The position numbers and the translations under genes were made by a program. A stretch of DNA of 39,172 bases from Megasphaera sp. NM10 (GTDB taxonomy: Bacteria > Bacillota > Negativicutes > Veillonellales > Megasphaeraceae). The DNA is taken from NCBI RefSeq assembly GCF_000417505.1, contig NZ_APHY01000060.1, forward strand, positions 1 to 39,172, read 5' to 3'. The notes beneath the pieces were generated by a model. That model made no database searches, was not told where the DNA came from, and worked only from the letters and a program-made list of their open reading frames with translations. Of the stretch, positions 24,791-32,804 are shown one piece after another (the first letter of the stretch is position 1; every line of letters begins with the position of its first letter).

Positions 24791-24875
24791 ATAGTTTGCA
24801 GTACGGAGTTTTTAGTTTGTAGCAGATGACTTTAAATTTAAAACCATTCACTACACACTGCAAACTTAATACTCA
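24791..24875 (+). repeat. AGTTTGTAG palindromic repeat, family A, copy 5
   Basis: Left arm TAGTTTGCAGTACGGAG, core TTTAAATTTAAAACCATTCA and right arm CTACACACTGCAAACT. It closely matches copy 3 at 9464 and leads straight into the terminator at 24877. Confidence 0.75.
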
Positions 24876-24876
24876 A

Positions 24877-24907
24877 AAAGAGGCTGTCTTCATGGACAGC
24901 CTCTTTT
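24877..24907 (+). terminator. Rho-independent terminator just before the GH13/GH77 gene
   Basis: AAAGAGGCTGTC pairs with GACAGCCTCTTT around TTCATG, then TTTA. Only 28 nt separate it from the next start codon, which leaves no room for a full promoter. Confidence 0.8.
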
Positions 24908-24935
24908 ACTTTCCCCAACCACGAAAGGACCGCTT

Positions 24936-27900
24936 ATGGACTTACGATTGTACCACAACTCTCACGAATTCTATTACCGCTCGTCTTTTGGGGCCGTTCC
25001 TTCCGGGAGCCGGCTCATCCTGCGCCTCCGTGCCAGCGGCAGCGATGCTCAGAACTGCCGGGCCCGCATCCGCCTGTGGCAGATCAATGTCGGCGAATCC
25101 TTTGTACCCATGAGTTATGAAGACGGCATCTTCACGGGCATCGTCACCATTCCGCCCAAGGGCTGTCTGCTCTGGTATTATTTCATCATCGACGATGGCC
25201 ATAGGACCTTCTACTATGGCAACAACTACGACCGCCTCGGCGGCGAAGGGGCCAAATATCCCGACGTGCCGCCGGCCTATCAGGTCACGGTCTACGATAA
25301 GGACGCCCATACGCCGGACTGGTTCAAGCACGCCATCGTCTACCAGATCTTCCCGGACCGCTTCCGCCACGGTACCCATACGTCGGGCCGCCTCTACGGC
25401 AAGAAGGGCGCCGTCATCCACAGCGACTGGGACGATGTGCCCTATTACTGCAAGCGCGAAGGCCAGGGCGACATCGTCTATTACGACTTTTTCGGCGGCA
25501 ACATCGCCGGCATCCGGGAAAAATTGCCCTATCTCAAGGAACTGGGCATTACGGCCATTTACCTCAACCCGATTTTTGAAAGTTCCAGCAATCACCGTTA
25601 CGGCACGGCCGATTACTTCCGCGTCGACCCCATGCTGGGGACGAATGAAGAGTTCGCCGAATTCTGTCAGGCTGCCAGGGAAGAAGGCATCCATATCATC
25701 CTCGACGGCGTCTTCAGCCATACCGGTGCCGACAGCATCTACTTCAACCGCTTCGGCAACTATCCCGGCGTCGGCGCCTACCAGTCGAAGGAGTCGCCGT
25801 ACTATGAATGGTACCGCTTCAAGCATTATCCCGACGACTATGAATCGTGGTGGGGCGTATCGGACCTGCCGGACGTAGAAGAAACGACGCCGTCGTACAT
25901 GGATTTCATCATCAACAGCGAAGACAGCGTCCTCAAATACTGGCTGAACGAAGGCATCAGCGGCTGGCGACTGGACGTCATCGACGAGCTGCCCGTACCC
26001 TTCCTGCGCCAGTTCTACCATACCCTGAAAGAGGAAAAGCCCGATGCCGTCCTCATCGGCGAAGTCTGGGAAGATGCGTCGAACAAGGTCAGCTACAGCG
26101 AACAGCGGGAATACCTCTGCGGCTACGATATCGACAGCGCCATGAACTACGCCCAGCGCTCCCTGATGATCGACTTCATGACCGGCGCCAAAGATGCGCG
26201 GCGCATGAATGCCGAACTGACGCGGCTCATCGAAAATTACCCGCCTGAAAATTTCTATGCCATGCTCAACCTCATCAGCAGCCACGATATCGAACGCATC
26301 CTGACGGTCCTCACCCGGGCCGGCGGCACCGACGTGGCCACAGCTGAAGAAACAGGCCGGAAGCGCCTGAAACTGCTGGCAGACTGGCAGATGACCATGC
26401 CCGGTGCGCCGTGCATCTACTACGGCGACGAAGTGGGCGTCACGGGCGGCAAGGACCCGGACAACCGCCGGACCTATCCCTGGGGCCATGAAGACCTGGA
26501 CCTCCTGGCCTGGACCAAGGCCCTGACGCGGCTGCGGACAGCACACGACGCTTTACAGACGGGCCGTTTCATCCCGCTCTACGCCGATGGCGACGTCTTT
26601 GCCTTTGCCCGGGTCATCGAAGGGGGAAAGGATGTCTTCGGCAAGCCCGCTGAAGACGGTTTCTTCATCATCGCCATGAACCGCAACCCGTCGGCCCTGC
26701 GGAACATCAGCCTCTATACGGACGGCTTGGCCTACGGCAAACTGACCAATGCCCTCCATCCGCGCATGACGCCGGTCACGACCGTGAACAGCCGCTTCAC
26801 CCTAACTTTGCCGCCGTTGAAAGCGGTCATCCTCCAGGGGAAAGATGCCGGGACCAAGCGGGCCGGTGTCCTCCTGCATCCGACGTCCCTGCCGGCTGCC
26901 TGCGGCAACGGCGTCTTAGGGCCGGCAGCGTACCGCTTCGTCGACTTCCTCAAGGCCGCCGGCCAGCGGGTCTGGCAGATCCTGCCCCTGACGCCGCCTC
27001 TCATGGGCGATTCGCCGTATCTGTCGGAATCAGCCTTTGCCGGCAACGAAGCCTTCATTTCCCTGGAAGTCCTGCGCGACTGGGGCTGGCTGAAACAGGA
27101 AGCCTTAGACGATTTCCTGGCACAGGGGAAAAAGACGGCGTCCTGGCACAGCCTGGCAGCCTATAAGGCCAAACTCCTCTGGGATATGTCACATGATCCG
27201 GACCTGACCATTCCCTGGGAACCGTTCCGGGCCTTCTGTGAAAAGAATGCCTACTGGCTCGATGACTACGCCCTCTTCCGGGCTGTCCGCGACTTCTTCG
27301 GCGGCCGTTGCTGGACGGAATGGCCCGAAGACATCCGCCATCACAGCCGGGAAGCCCTGGCCCAGTATGGCAAGGAGCTGGCCGGCGCCGTATCGCATGT
27401 CAAATTCATGCAGTACATCTTCAGCCGCCAGTGGCACGATGTCCGGGCCTATGCCGCTGAAAACGGCGTGTCCATCCTCGGCGACGTGCCCATGTTCGTC
27501 GCCCATAACAGTGCCGACTGCTGGGCCCATCAGGACCAGTTCGACCTCGATGAAGCAGGGAATCCGTCGTCCGTCGCCGGTGTCCCGCCTGACTACTTCA
27601 GTGCCGACGGCCAGCTCTGGGGCAATCCCCTCTATGATTACCAGGCCATGGCCAGGGACAACTACCAGTGGTGGACTGACCGCTTCCGCCGCATGATGGA
27701 CCTCGTCGACGAAGTCCGGGTCGACCATTTCCGCGGCTTTGCCGCTTACTGGGCCGTACCGGCCGGTTCGGAAACGGCCAAGAGCGGCGCTTGGAAAGAT
27801 GGCCCCGGCCTGGACCTCTTCCGGGCGGTCTATCAGAAAATCGGCAGGATCCGCCTGGTCGCCGAAGACCTGGGCGTCATCACCGACGATGTGTGCACCT

Positions 27901-28334
27901 TGAAAGATGCCCTGCACCTGCCGGGCATGAAAGTCATCCAGTTCCACCTCAAGGACCGGGCCGACGGCCGCCTGGCCTTCGATACCGAGCCGGACTGCAT
28001 CGCCTATACCGGGACCCATGACAACAACACTATCCGCGGCTGGTATGAAGACGACCTGACGCCGAGCCAACAGCTCCACGTCCGCCAGATGCTAGGATTG
28101 TCCGATGAAGCGGCACCGCAGGAAATCGTCGGCGCCCTCATCGCCTATACCTACTGCCGCCGGGCCGAAACAGTCATCATCCCCATGCAGGACCTCCTGG
28201 CCCTGCCGTCGTCGGGACGCATGAACACGCCCGGCGTCGCCGACGGCAACTGGCACTGGCAGCTCAAAGAAGGCCAGACGACCTTCGACATCGCCCATTG
28301 GCTGGCCAAAGTGTGCCGCGAAAGCGGCCGTTGA
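24936..28334 (+). CDS. Fused alpha-amylase-type GH13 hydrolase and 4-alpha-glucanotransferase (GH77, MalQ-like)
   Basis: A 1132-residue two-enzyme fusion for breaking down glycogen or maltodextrin. Residues 1 to about 125 resemble the beta-sandwich that precedes neopullulanase-type GH13 enzymes. The GH13 barrel (about 126-630) has YQIFPDRF, GWRLDV with nucleophile D347, IGEVWED with E376 and SSHDIERI with D451. From about 645 a full GH77 domain begins with GVLLHPTSLPA. Its catalytic residues are D930 (RVDHFRGF), E977 (VAEDLGV) and D1029 (TGTHDNNT). MalQ moves glucan segments between chains, so the fused pair could trim limit dextrins left by GlgP. AAAGGA precedes the ATG. No signal peptide is seen, so it acts in the cytoplasm. 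The gene lies 284 nt after glgA, behind repeats and a terminator. The exact GH13 specificity is unknown. Confidence 0.92.
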   Translation: MDLRLYHNSHEFYYRSSFGAVPSGSRLILRLRASGSDAQNCRARIRLWQINVGESFVPMSYEDGIFTGIVTIPPKGCLLWYYFIIDDGHRTFYYGNNYDRLGGEGAKYPDVPPAYQVTVYDKDAHTPDWFKHAIVYQIFPDRFRHGTHTSGRLYGKKGAVIHSDWDDVPYYCKREGQGDIVYYDFFGGNIAGIREKLPYLKELGITAIYLNPIFESSSNHRYGTADYFRVDPMLGTNEEFAEFCQAAREEGIHIILDGVFSHTGADSIYFNRFGNYPGVGAYQSKESPYYEWYRFKHYPDDYESWWGVSDLPDVEETTPSYMDFIINSEDSVLKYWLNEGISGWRLDVIDELPVPFLRQFYHTLKEEKPDAVLIGEVWEDASNKVSYSEQREYLCGYDIDSAMNYAQRSLMIDFMTGAKDARRMNAELTRLIENYPPENFYAMLNLISSHDIERILTVLTRAGGTDVATAEETGRKRLKLLADWQMTMPGAPCIYYGDEVGVTGGKDPDNRRTYPWGHEDLDLLAWTKALTRLRTAHDALQTGRFIPLYADGDVFAFARVIEGGKDVFGKPAEDGFFIIAMNRNPSALRNISLYTDGLAYGKLTNALHPRMTPVTTVNSRFTLTLPPLKAVILQGKDAGTKRAGVLLHPTSLPAACGNGVLGPAAYRFVDFLKAAGQRVWQILPLTPPLMGDSPYLSESAFAGNEAFISLEVLRDWGWLKQEALDDFLAQGKKTASWHSLAAYKAKLLWDMSHDPDLTIPWEPFRAFCEKNAYWLDDYALFRAVRDFFGGRCWTEWPEDIRHHSREALAQYGKELAGAVSHVKFMQYIFSRQWHDVRAYAAENGVSILGDVPMFVAHNSADCWAHQDQFDLDEAGNPSSVAGVPPDYFSADGQLWGNPLYDYQAMARDNYQWWTDRFRRMMDLVDEVRVDHFRGFAAYWAVPAGSETAKSGAWKDGPGLDLFRAVYQKIGRIRLVAEDLGVITDDVCTLKDALHLPGMKVIQFHLKDRADGRLAFDTEPDCIAYTGTHDNNTIRGWYEDDLTPSQQLHVRQMLGLSDEAAPQEIVGALIAYTYCRRAETVIIPMQDLLALPSSGRMNTPGVADGNWHWQLKEGQTTFDIAHWLAKVCRESGR

Positions 28335-28363
28335 TCGTAGGTCGTTCGTCGTAGGCCATTCAT

Positions 28364-28440
28364 CGTAGGGGCGACCACGTGGGGCGCCCGCCAAAGATTG
28401 GTCACATCGTTTTTCACGATGTTTGCTGAACCCATAGGCC
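28364..28440 (+). repeat. Family B element, left half only
   Basis: Left end CGTAGGGGCGACCACGTGGG with GCGCCCGCC, then an interior that resembles 15927-15972 (TGGTCA...CCCATAG). The inverted right end is missing. It is preceded by CGTAGG/TCGTTCGTCG words at 28336-28363 that resemble, in inverted form, the ACGAACCACGA words at 30503 and 32921. Confidence 0.6.
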
Positions 28441-28474
28441 GTTCATCAAACCATGAACGATACGTAAAAGGAAT

Positions 28475-28514
28475 AACGCGCTGCTCTCTAAAAGAAGGGA
28501 GTAGCGCGTTTTTT
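28475..28514 (+). terminator. Rho-independent terminator of the glycogen region
   Basis: AACGCGCTGCTC pairs with GGGAGTAGCGCGTT around an A-rich loop, followed by TTTT. It lies between the fusion gene and the OLD nuclease. Confidence 0.85.
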
Positions 28515-28559
28515 GTCGAATACGTATAGTAAAAGTAATGTTGAAAAGGATGTGATTTT

Positions 28560-30221
28560 GTGTATATTACTTACATGCGTATTCAAAATTACCGGAATCT
28601 ACAAGACGTCGAAATGACTTTCCACGAAAGGGCCAACTACATCGTCGGTGAAAACGCCATTGGCAAGAGCGGCCTGCTGCGCCTCATTTCCTACATGAGT
28701 GCCGGCCGCAATGTCGAAGAAGACGACTACGCCGACGTGACCCGGCCCATCATCATCACCTTAGACCTGCACCTGCTCCAGAGCGAGAAGGAGTATTTCG
28801 CCGATACGCCGGGCGAGCACCGTCAGAGCCTGCGCGTCCGCATGGAAATGCATGTCAGCGACATGTATCCCCATCTCTACGACGACAACAGCGGCGAAGA
28901 ACTGCCGTTAGAACTCATCCGCCGCCTGCGCTACGTGTCCTATTCGGCGGCCATGCCGGAAGAACAGCGCGTGCCGCCGCGTATTTACCGCGCCCTGGAA
29001 CAGAAGCTCTCCCAATGGAGCGAAGCTCACTGGGACGGCCTGTCGGAAGAAGCCAAGGCCTTCATCCATCACGAAGTCGCCGTCGGCAGCCTCGATTCAT
29101 CGTATTTCGTCAACATCTTCCTCTTGTCCCGCATGCTCTGCCGCATGGACCGGCCCAGGGCGGACAACATGAAATTCATTTCCCTGGCCGCCCTGTGCGT
29201 CATCACCCAGGTCTACATGATGTCCATCAGCCGCGCTGTACCGTTGGAACACAACGTCATCGTCGACGAAGAAGGGAAGCGCTACCTGCCCCTCATCATC
29301 TCCATCGATGAACCGGAAATGCACCTCCATCCCTACATGCAGCGCTCGGTCCTGCATTATTACCAGCAGCTCCTGAACAATGAAGACCCGCAGTTCTGTG
29401 CGCTCCTCAAGGACCTTTTCAACCTCGACGGCCTGCGGGGGCAGTTATTCGTCGTCACCCACTCGACGGATTCCCTCATCGACGACTACCGCCACATCAT
29501 CCGCCTGTACCGCAACAAGCAGGGCCTGGTCAAAGCGGCCTGCGGGGCTGGCTTCCACTTCAGCGAAGAAATCGAAAAACACCTGATCATGCACTTCCCG
29601 GAAGTCAAGGAAGCCCTCTATTCGCGGAGCGTCCTCATCGTCGAAGGGGAAACGGAATACGGCTGTTTCCAGCACTTCGCCAAGACTCTGGACCTGCCCT
29701 TCGACTACTACGGCATCTGCCTCATCAATGCCCGCGGCGAAAGTTCCATCTCCAAGATCAAGAAACTCCTGGAATACTTCAAGATTCCCGTCGTCGCCCT
29801 CTACGATGCCGACGTCAAGGGCAGCCACAAAGGCAAACGGGGCGTCTACTTCACCAACGAAATCTGCTTTGAAATGGACCTGGCCAAGACCATGATCGAC
29901 CACGGCCAGCGCCGCGACCTGGACCGCATCATCAACACGGCCTGCGGCGAACACGCCCGGGCCACGACGGACATGATCAAAAAGGCCTGCCGCAAACTGG
30001 ACGTCAACTTCCACGATTACCCGGCTCGCCTCTTGTGGCACGTCAACCCGCGTAATAAAAAGGCCCTGTACATCTATTACTTCGCCTGGCTCTACAGCAA
30101 CAAAGGCGTCATCCTCGGCCGCCTCATCGGCCAGTCCCTGAAAAAAGAAGACATCCCGCCGGCCTTCGTCCAAGCCATTGAAGCCGCCGGCCAGCTGGCC
30201 AAAGTCACCAAAGCCGTGTAA
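28560..30221 (+). CDS. OLD family ATPase/TOPRIM nuclease
   Basis: Predicted 553-residue ATP-dependent endonuclease of the overcoming-lysogenisation-defect (OLD) type. The GTG start at 28560 has AAAAGGA about 9 nt upstream; an ATG five codons in is less well placed. The N-terminal ABC/SMC-like ATPase shows Walker A G30-ENAIGK-S37, Walker B-like IISIDEPEMHLHP with D250/E251 and an H-loop VVTHS with H301. The C-terminal TOPRIM domain has LIVEGETE with E362 and DAD at 416-418, the metal-binding acidic residues for cleavage. OLD enzymes include P2 Old and the GajA half of Gabija, both tied to phage defence. No UvrD-like GajB gene is next door, so this is a solitary (class 1-like) member. A defence role is inferred; repair is also possible. 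Its stop lies in a perfect hairpin (30201-30237). Confidence 0.88.
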   Translation: MYITYMRIQNYRNLQDVEMTFHERANYIVGENAIGKSGLLRLISYMSAGRNVEEDDYADVTRPIIITLDLHLLQSEKEYFADTPGEHRQSLRVRMEMHVSDMYPHLYDDNSGEELPLELIRRLRYVSYSAAMPEEQRVPPRIYRALEQKLSQWSEAHWDGLSEEAKAFIHHEVAVGSLDSSYFVNIFLLSRMLCRMDRPRADNMKFISLAALCVITQVYMMSISRAVPLEHNVIVDEEGKRYLPLIISIDEPEMHLHPYMQRSVLHYYQQLLNNEDPQFCALLKDLFNLDGLRGQLFVVTHSTDSLIDDYRHIIRLYRNKQGLVKAACGAGFHFSEEIEKHLIMHFPEVKEALYSRSVLIVEGETEYGCFQHFAKTLDLPFDYYGICLINARGESSISKIKKLLEYFKIPVVALYDADVKGSHKGKRGVYFTNEICFEMDLAKTMIDHGQRRDLDRIINTACGEHARATTDMIKKACRKLDVNFHDYPARLLWHVNPRNKKALYIYYFAWLYSNKGVILGRLIGQSLKKEDIPPAFVQAIEAAGQLAKVTKAV

Positions 30222-30237
30222 CGGCTTTGGTGACTTT
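30201..30237 (+). terminator. Perfect 17-bp hairpin spanning the OLD gene stop codon
   Basis: The 17 bases 30201-30217, starting AAAGTCACC, are exactly complementary to 30221-30237, with loop GTA. The TAA stop (30219-30221) spans the loop and the first base of the right arm. Only TTT follows, so it is a 3'-end hairpin more than a classical terminator. Confidence 0.6.
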
Positions 30238-30339
30238 CGTAGGGGCTCCCCGTGGGGAGACCGCTGTGAATAATGGGAATAAACGCGGACCGCAGGCCGC
30301 CGCGGTCCCATGGACCGCAATCGTAGGCGTCCCGCCCAA

Positions 30340-30388
30340 GGCTCCCTTTATAGGGGAGCTGTCAGCGTCAGCTGACTGAGAGGTTGAA
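30340..30388 (-). repeat. REP-like palindrome, family C, copy 3
   Basis: GGCTCCCT-ttat-AGGGGAGC followed by a GTCAGC-gtca-GCTGAC stem and TGAGAGGTT. Same layout as 9401-9452 in the same orientation. Confidence 0.7.
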
Positions 30389-30409
30389 TTTGCATTCACG
30401 TGTAAGGTT

Positions 30410-30495
30410 CAAGTTTGTAGTTTTTAGTTTGTAGACCATGGTTAAAAATTTAAAACCATCTCCTGCAAACTACAAACTCCGTACTACAAACTATA
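30410..30495 (-). repeat. AGTTTGTAG palindromic repeat, family A, copy 6 (inverted)
   Basis: Read on the minus strand it gives TATAGTTTGTAGTACGGAG, then TTTGTAG, a TTTAAATTTTTAA core and the closing CTACAAACT arm. The orientation is opposite to the other copies. Confidence 0.75.
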
Positions 30496-30607
30496 AAGAG
30501 AAGGACCACGAACCACGAGCCCCTAGCCACGAGCCACGATTCGACGGGATTCCCACAAGCGGGCCGCCTTTACAGGACGGCCCCTACTAGCCACTAATCC
30601 CCAACCA

Positions 30608-30616
30608 TGGTATGAT
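30608..30616 (+). promoter_or_regulatory. Extended −10 promoter element for topB
   Basis: TGGTATGAT fits TGn plus TATGAT, 36 nt before the topB start. It is placed just after the repeat mosaic, with no convincing −35. Confidence 0.45.
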
Positions 30617-30652
30617 ATAAGGTACAGTCTATTTCAGAAAGAGAGATGCCTT

Positions 30653-32788
30653 ATGAAACTTTTTATTGCCGAAAAGCCGAGCATGGCCCGGGAATTGGCG
30701 AAGTGCCTGCCTGATCCGCACCAGCGGGGGAACGGCTGTATCCGCACGGGCGGCGGCATCGTGACCTGGGCTTATGGCCACGTCCTGCAGCAGGCCGAGC
30801 CTCAGGATTATGATCCCAAGTACAAGCGCTGGAACGCCGACGACTTGCCGATTATCCCCAAGCAGTGGAAGCTCCTGGTCAGCCCGGCCAGTAAGGACCA
30901 GTTCAAGGTCATTACGGACCTCATCGCCAACCCCGACGTCGATACTATCGTCAACGCCGGTGACCCGGACCGGGAAGGGCAGCTGCTCATCGATGAGATC
31001 CTCGATTACGTCGGCAATAAGAAACCTGTCGAACGGATCCTCTTGAATGCCCTCGACGAGAAGAGCATCCACGAATCCCTCGACGATTTGCGCAGCAACG
31101 GCGATTTCGTCCATCTCAAGGAATCGGCCCTGGCCCGCAGCCGCGCCGACTGGCTCATCGGCATGAATCTGTCCCGGGCCTATACCCTGGCCGCCCGCCG
31201 TCAGGGACACCGCGTCGTCTTTCCCATCGGCCGCGTCAAGACGCCGACCCTGGCCCTCGTCGTCCGCCGTCAGCGGGAATTGGACAACTTCGTCCCCGTC
31301 ACGTATTACGTCGTCAAAGCCGATTTCCTTCATAAGAACGGCCTCATCCGCGCCCAGTGGCAGCCCAGGGATACCCAGAGCGGCCTCGACCCGGAAGGGC
31401 GCTGTGTCGATGAAAAGACGGCCCAGTCCATCCTCGAACGCCTGCAGGAACGGCCTGACGGAACCATCGTCGAGCATAAAAAGACCAAGAAAAAAGAAGC
31501 CCAGCGCCTGCCCCTGTCCCTGTCGTCCCTGCAGGTCCTGGCAGGCAGGCGTTATGGCTATACACCGCAGCAGGTTCTCGATACGGCTCAGGAATTATAT
31601 GAACGGAAACTGACGACCTATCCCCGGTCGGACTGCGAATACCTGCCGGTGAACCAGCGCAAGGATGTACCCCATATTTTGGCCAATCTCGGGAAACTGC
31701 CGGCAGGGAAGCTGGCTGAATGGGTCGCCGGTGCCGACGGCAAGATACGCAGCCGCGCCTGGAACGACAGCAAGATCACGGCCCATCACGCCATCATTCC
31801 GACGACCGTAGCCTGTCCCTTCGATAAATTGACGTCTATGCAGCAGCATATTTATTACCTCGTCGCCCAGGCCTATATTGCCCAATTCTATCCCATCCAT
31901 GAATATGACCAGACGCGCATGGTCATCGAAGCGGCTGATGAACGCTTCGTCGCCCATGGCAAGACGGTCACCGTGCCGGGCTGGAAGGTCCTCTATCAGA
32001 GCGACAAGCACGATGACGACGAAGAAGAGAAGGGGACCCTGCCGGCTGTCCGCAAGGGCGATGGCGTCCATTATCAGAACGGCCAGGTCGACAAAAAGGC
32101 GACTAAGCCGCCGCCGCGCTTCACGCCGTCGACCCTCTTGGCAGCCATGAAGGAAATTTATAAGTACGTCAAAGACGAGAGCCTGAAGAAGAAATTGAAA
32201 GAAGTCCAGGGCATCGGCACAGAAGCGACGCGGGCGACGATTATCCAGGAGCTCATCCAGCGCAAATTCCTGACGACGGAAGGCAAGAAGAAGTACCTCA
32301 AGCCGACAGATGACGCCTACCTCCTCGTCGATTCCCTGCCCGATGAAATGCTCTATCCCGACGAAACGGCTGTCTGGGAAGAACGGCTCTATCAGATGAG
32401 CCTGGGCAAGGATAAACTGGACACCTTCCTCCACGACCAGCTGTCCTTCCTGGATACCCTGGTCACGGCGGCCCGGAAAGTCGTCATGCACATGGCCGGC
32501 ATCAAGACCTGCCCCGTCTGCGGCAGTGCCATGGTCAAGCGCCACGGCAAATACGGCGACTTCTACGGCTGCAGCAACTACCCGTCGTGCCGCCACACCG
32601 AACCCGTCGACGGAGAAAAGAAACGGCCCGACGCCAAACCGTCGCCGTACCCGTGCCCGCGCTGCCACAAAGGGACCTTCCAGAAACGCAGCGGCCCCTA
32701 CGGCCCCTTCTGGGTCTGCAGCCAGGAAGGCTGTAATACCAAATGCGCCGACGTCGACGGCGTACCAAGTTACTATGCCAGACACTAG
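30653..32788 (+). CDS. topB: DNA topoisomerase III
   Basis: Type IA topoisomerase of 711 residues that passes single strands and decatenates DNA. FIAEKPSMAREL at the N-terminus contains the first TOPRIM glutamate (E7), and DPDREG holds D104, D106 and E108. The active-site tyrosine is Y323 in TTYPRSDCEYL, and the gate domain includes a QGIGTEATRATII motif (about 520-532). Two C-terminal zinc-ribbon modules follow: C-x2-C...C-x4-C with CPVCGSAMVKRHG and GCSNYPSC, then CPRCHKGTFQKR with VCSQEGC. TopB can be chromosomal or carried on conjugative elements; there is no other element gene here, so a housekeeping copy is likely. The stop codon TAG (32786-32788) lies in the loop region of a 16-bp perfect inverted repeat. 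Confidence 0.95.
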   Translation: MKLFIAEKPSMARELAKCLPDPHQRGNGCIRTGGGIVTWAYGHVLQQAEPQDYDPKYKRWNADDLPIIPKQWKLLVSPASKDQFKVITDLIANPDVDTIVNAGDPDREGQLLIDEILDYVGNKKPVERILLNALDEKSIHESLDDLRSNGDFVHLKESALARSRADWLIGMNLSRAYTLAARRQGHRVVFPIGRVKTPTLALVVRRQRELDNFVPVTYYVVKADFLHKNGLIRAQWQPRDTQSGLDPEGRCVDEKTAQSILERLQERPDGTIVEHKKTKKKEAQRLPLSLSSLQVLAGRRYGYTPQQVLDTAQELYERKLTTYPRSDCEYLPVNQRKDVPHILANLGKLPAGKLAEWVAGADGKIRSRAWNDSKITAHHAIIPTTVACPFDKLTSMQQHIYYLVAQAYIAQFYPIHEYDQTRMVIEAADERFVAHGKTVTVPGWKVLYQSDKHDDDEEEKGTLPAVRKGDGVHYQNGQVDKKATKPPPRFTPSTLLAAMKEIYKYVKDESLKKKLKEVQGIGTEATRATIIQELIQRKFLTTEGKKKYLKPTDDAYLLVDSLPDEMLYPDETAVWEERLYQMSLGKDKLDTFLHDQLSFLDTLVTAARKVVMHMAGIKTCPVCGSAMVKRHGKYGDFYGCSNYPSCRHTEPVDGEKKRPDAKPSPYPCPRCHKGTFQKRSGPYGPFWVCSQEGCNTKCADVDGVPSYYARH

Positions 32789-32804
32789 TCTGGCATAGTA
32801 ACTG
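32769..32804 (+). terminator. Perfect 16-bp hairpin spanning the topB stop codon
   Basis: AGTTACTATGCCAGAC (32769-32784) is fully complementary to GTCTGGCATAGTAACT (32789-32804), with loop ACTA that carries the TAG stop. No T run follows; a family B element begins at the hairpin's end. Confidence 0.6.

Larger units (their letters stand above)
30222..30652. repeat. Intergenic repeat mosaic between the OLD gene and topB
   Basis: No gene is seen in this 431-base stretch. In order it holds: the right arm of the hairpin on the OLD stop; a family B left end (30239-30265); an inverted repeat GCGGACCGC...GCGGTCC (about 30290-30306); family C copy 3 (30340-30388); family A copy 6, inverted (30410-30495); ACGAACCACGA-type words (30502-30540); and a family B right end (30543-30587). 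The two family B ends match the uninterrupted element at 32803-32920, so the others appear to sit inside it. Confidence 0.7.

Noticed and set aside
24652-24880. CRISPR-like direct repeats
   Set aside because: The AGTTTGTAG words are short, palindromic and unevenly spaced, with no regular spacers and no cas genes.
24942-26546. 534-codon open frame opposite the GH13 domain
   Set aside because: Overlaps a domain with all catalytic residues in place; its composition is typical of a shadow frame.
28560-32788. Gabija or another multi-gene defence island, or an integrated element carrying topB
   Set aside because: There is no UvrD-like helicase, integrase, relaxase or phage gene near the OLD nuclease or topB; each stands alone.
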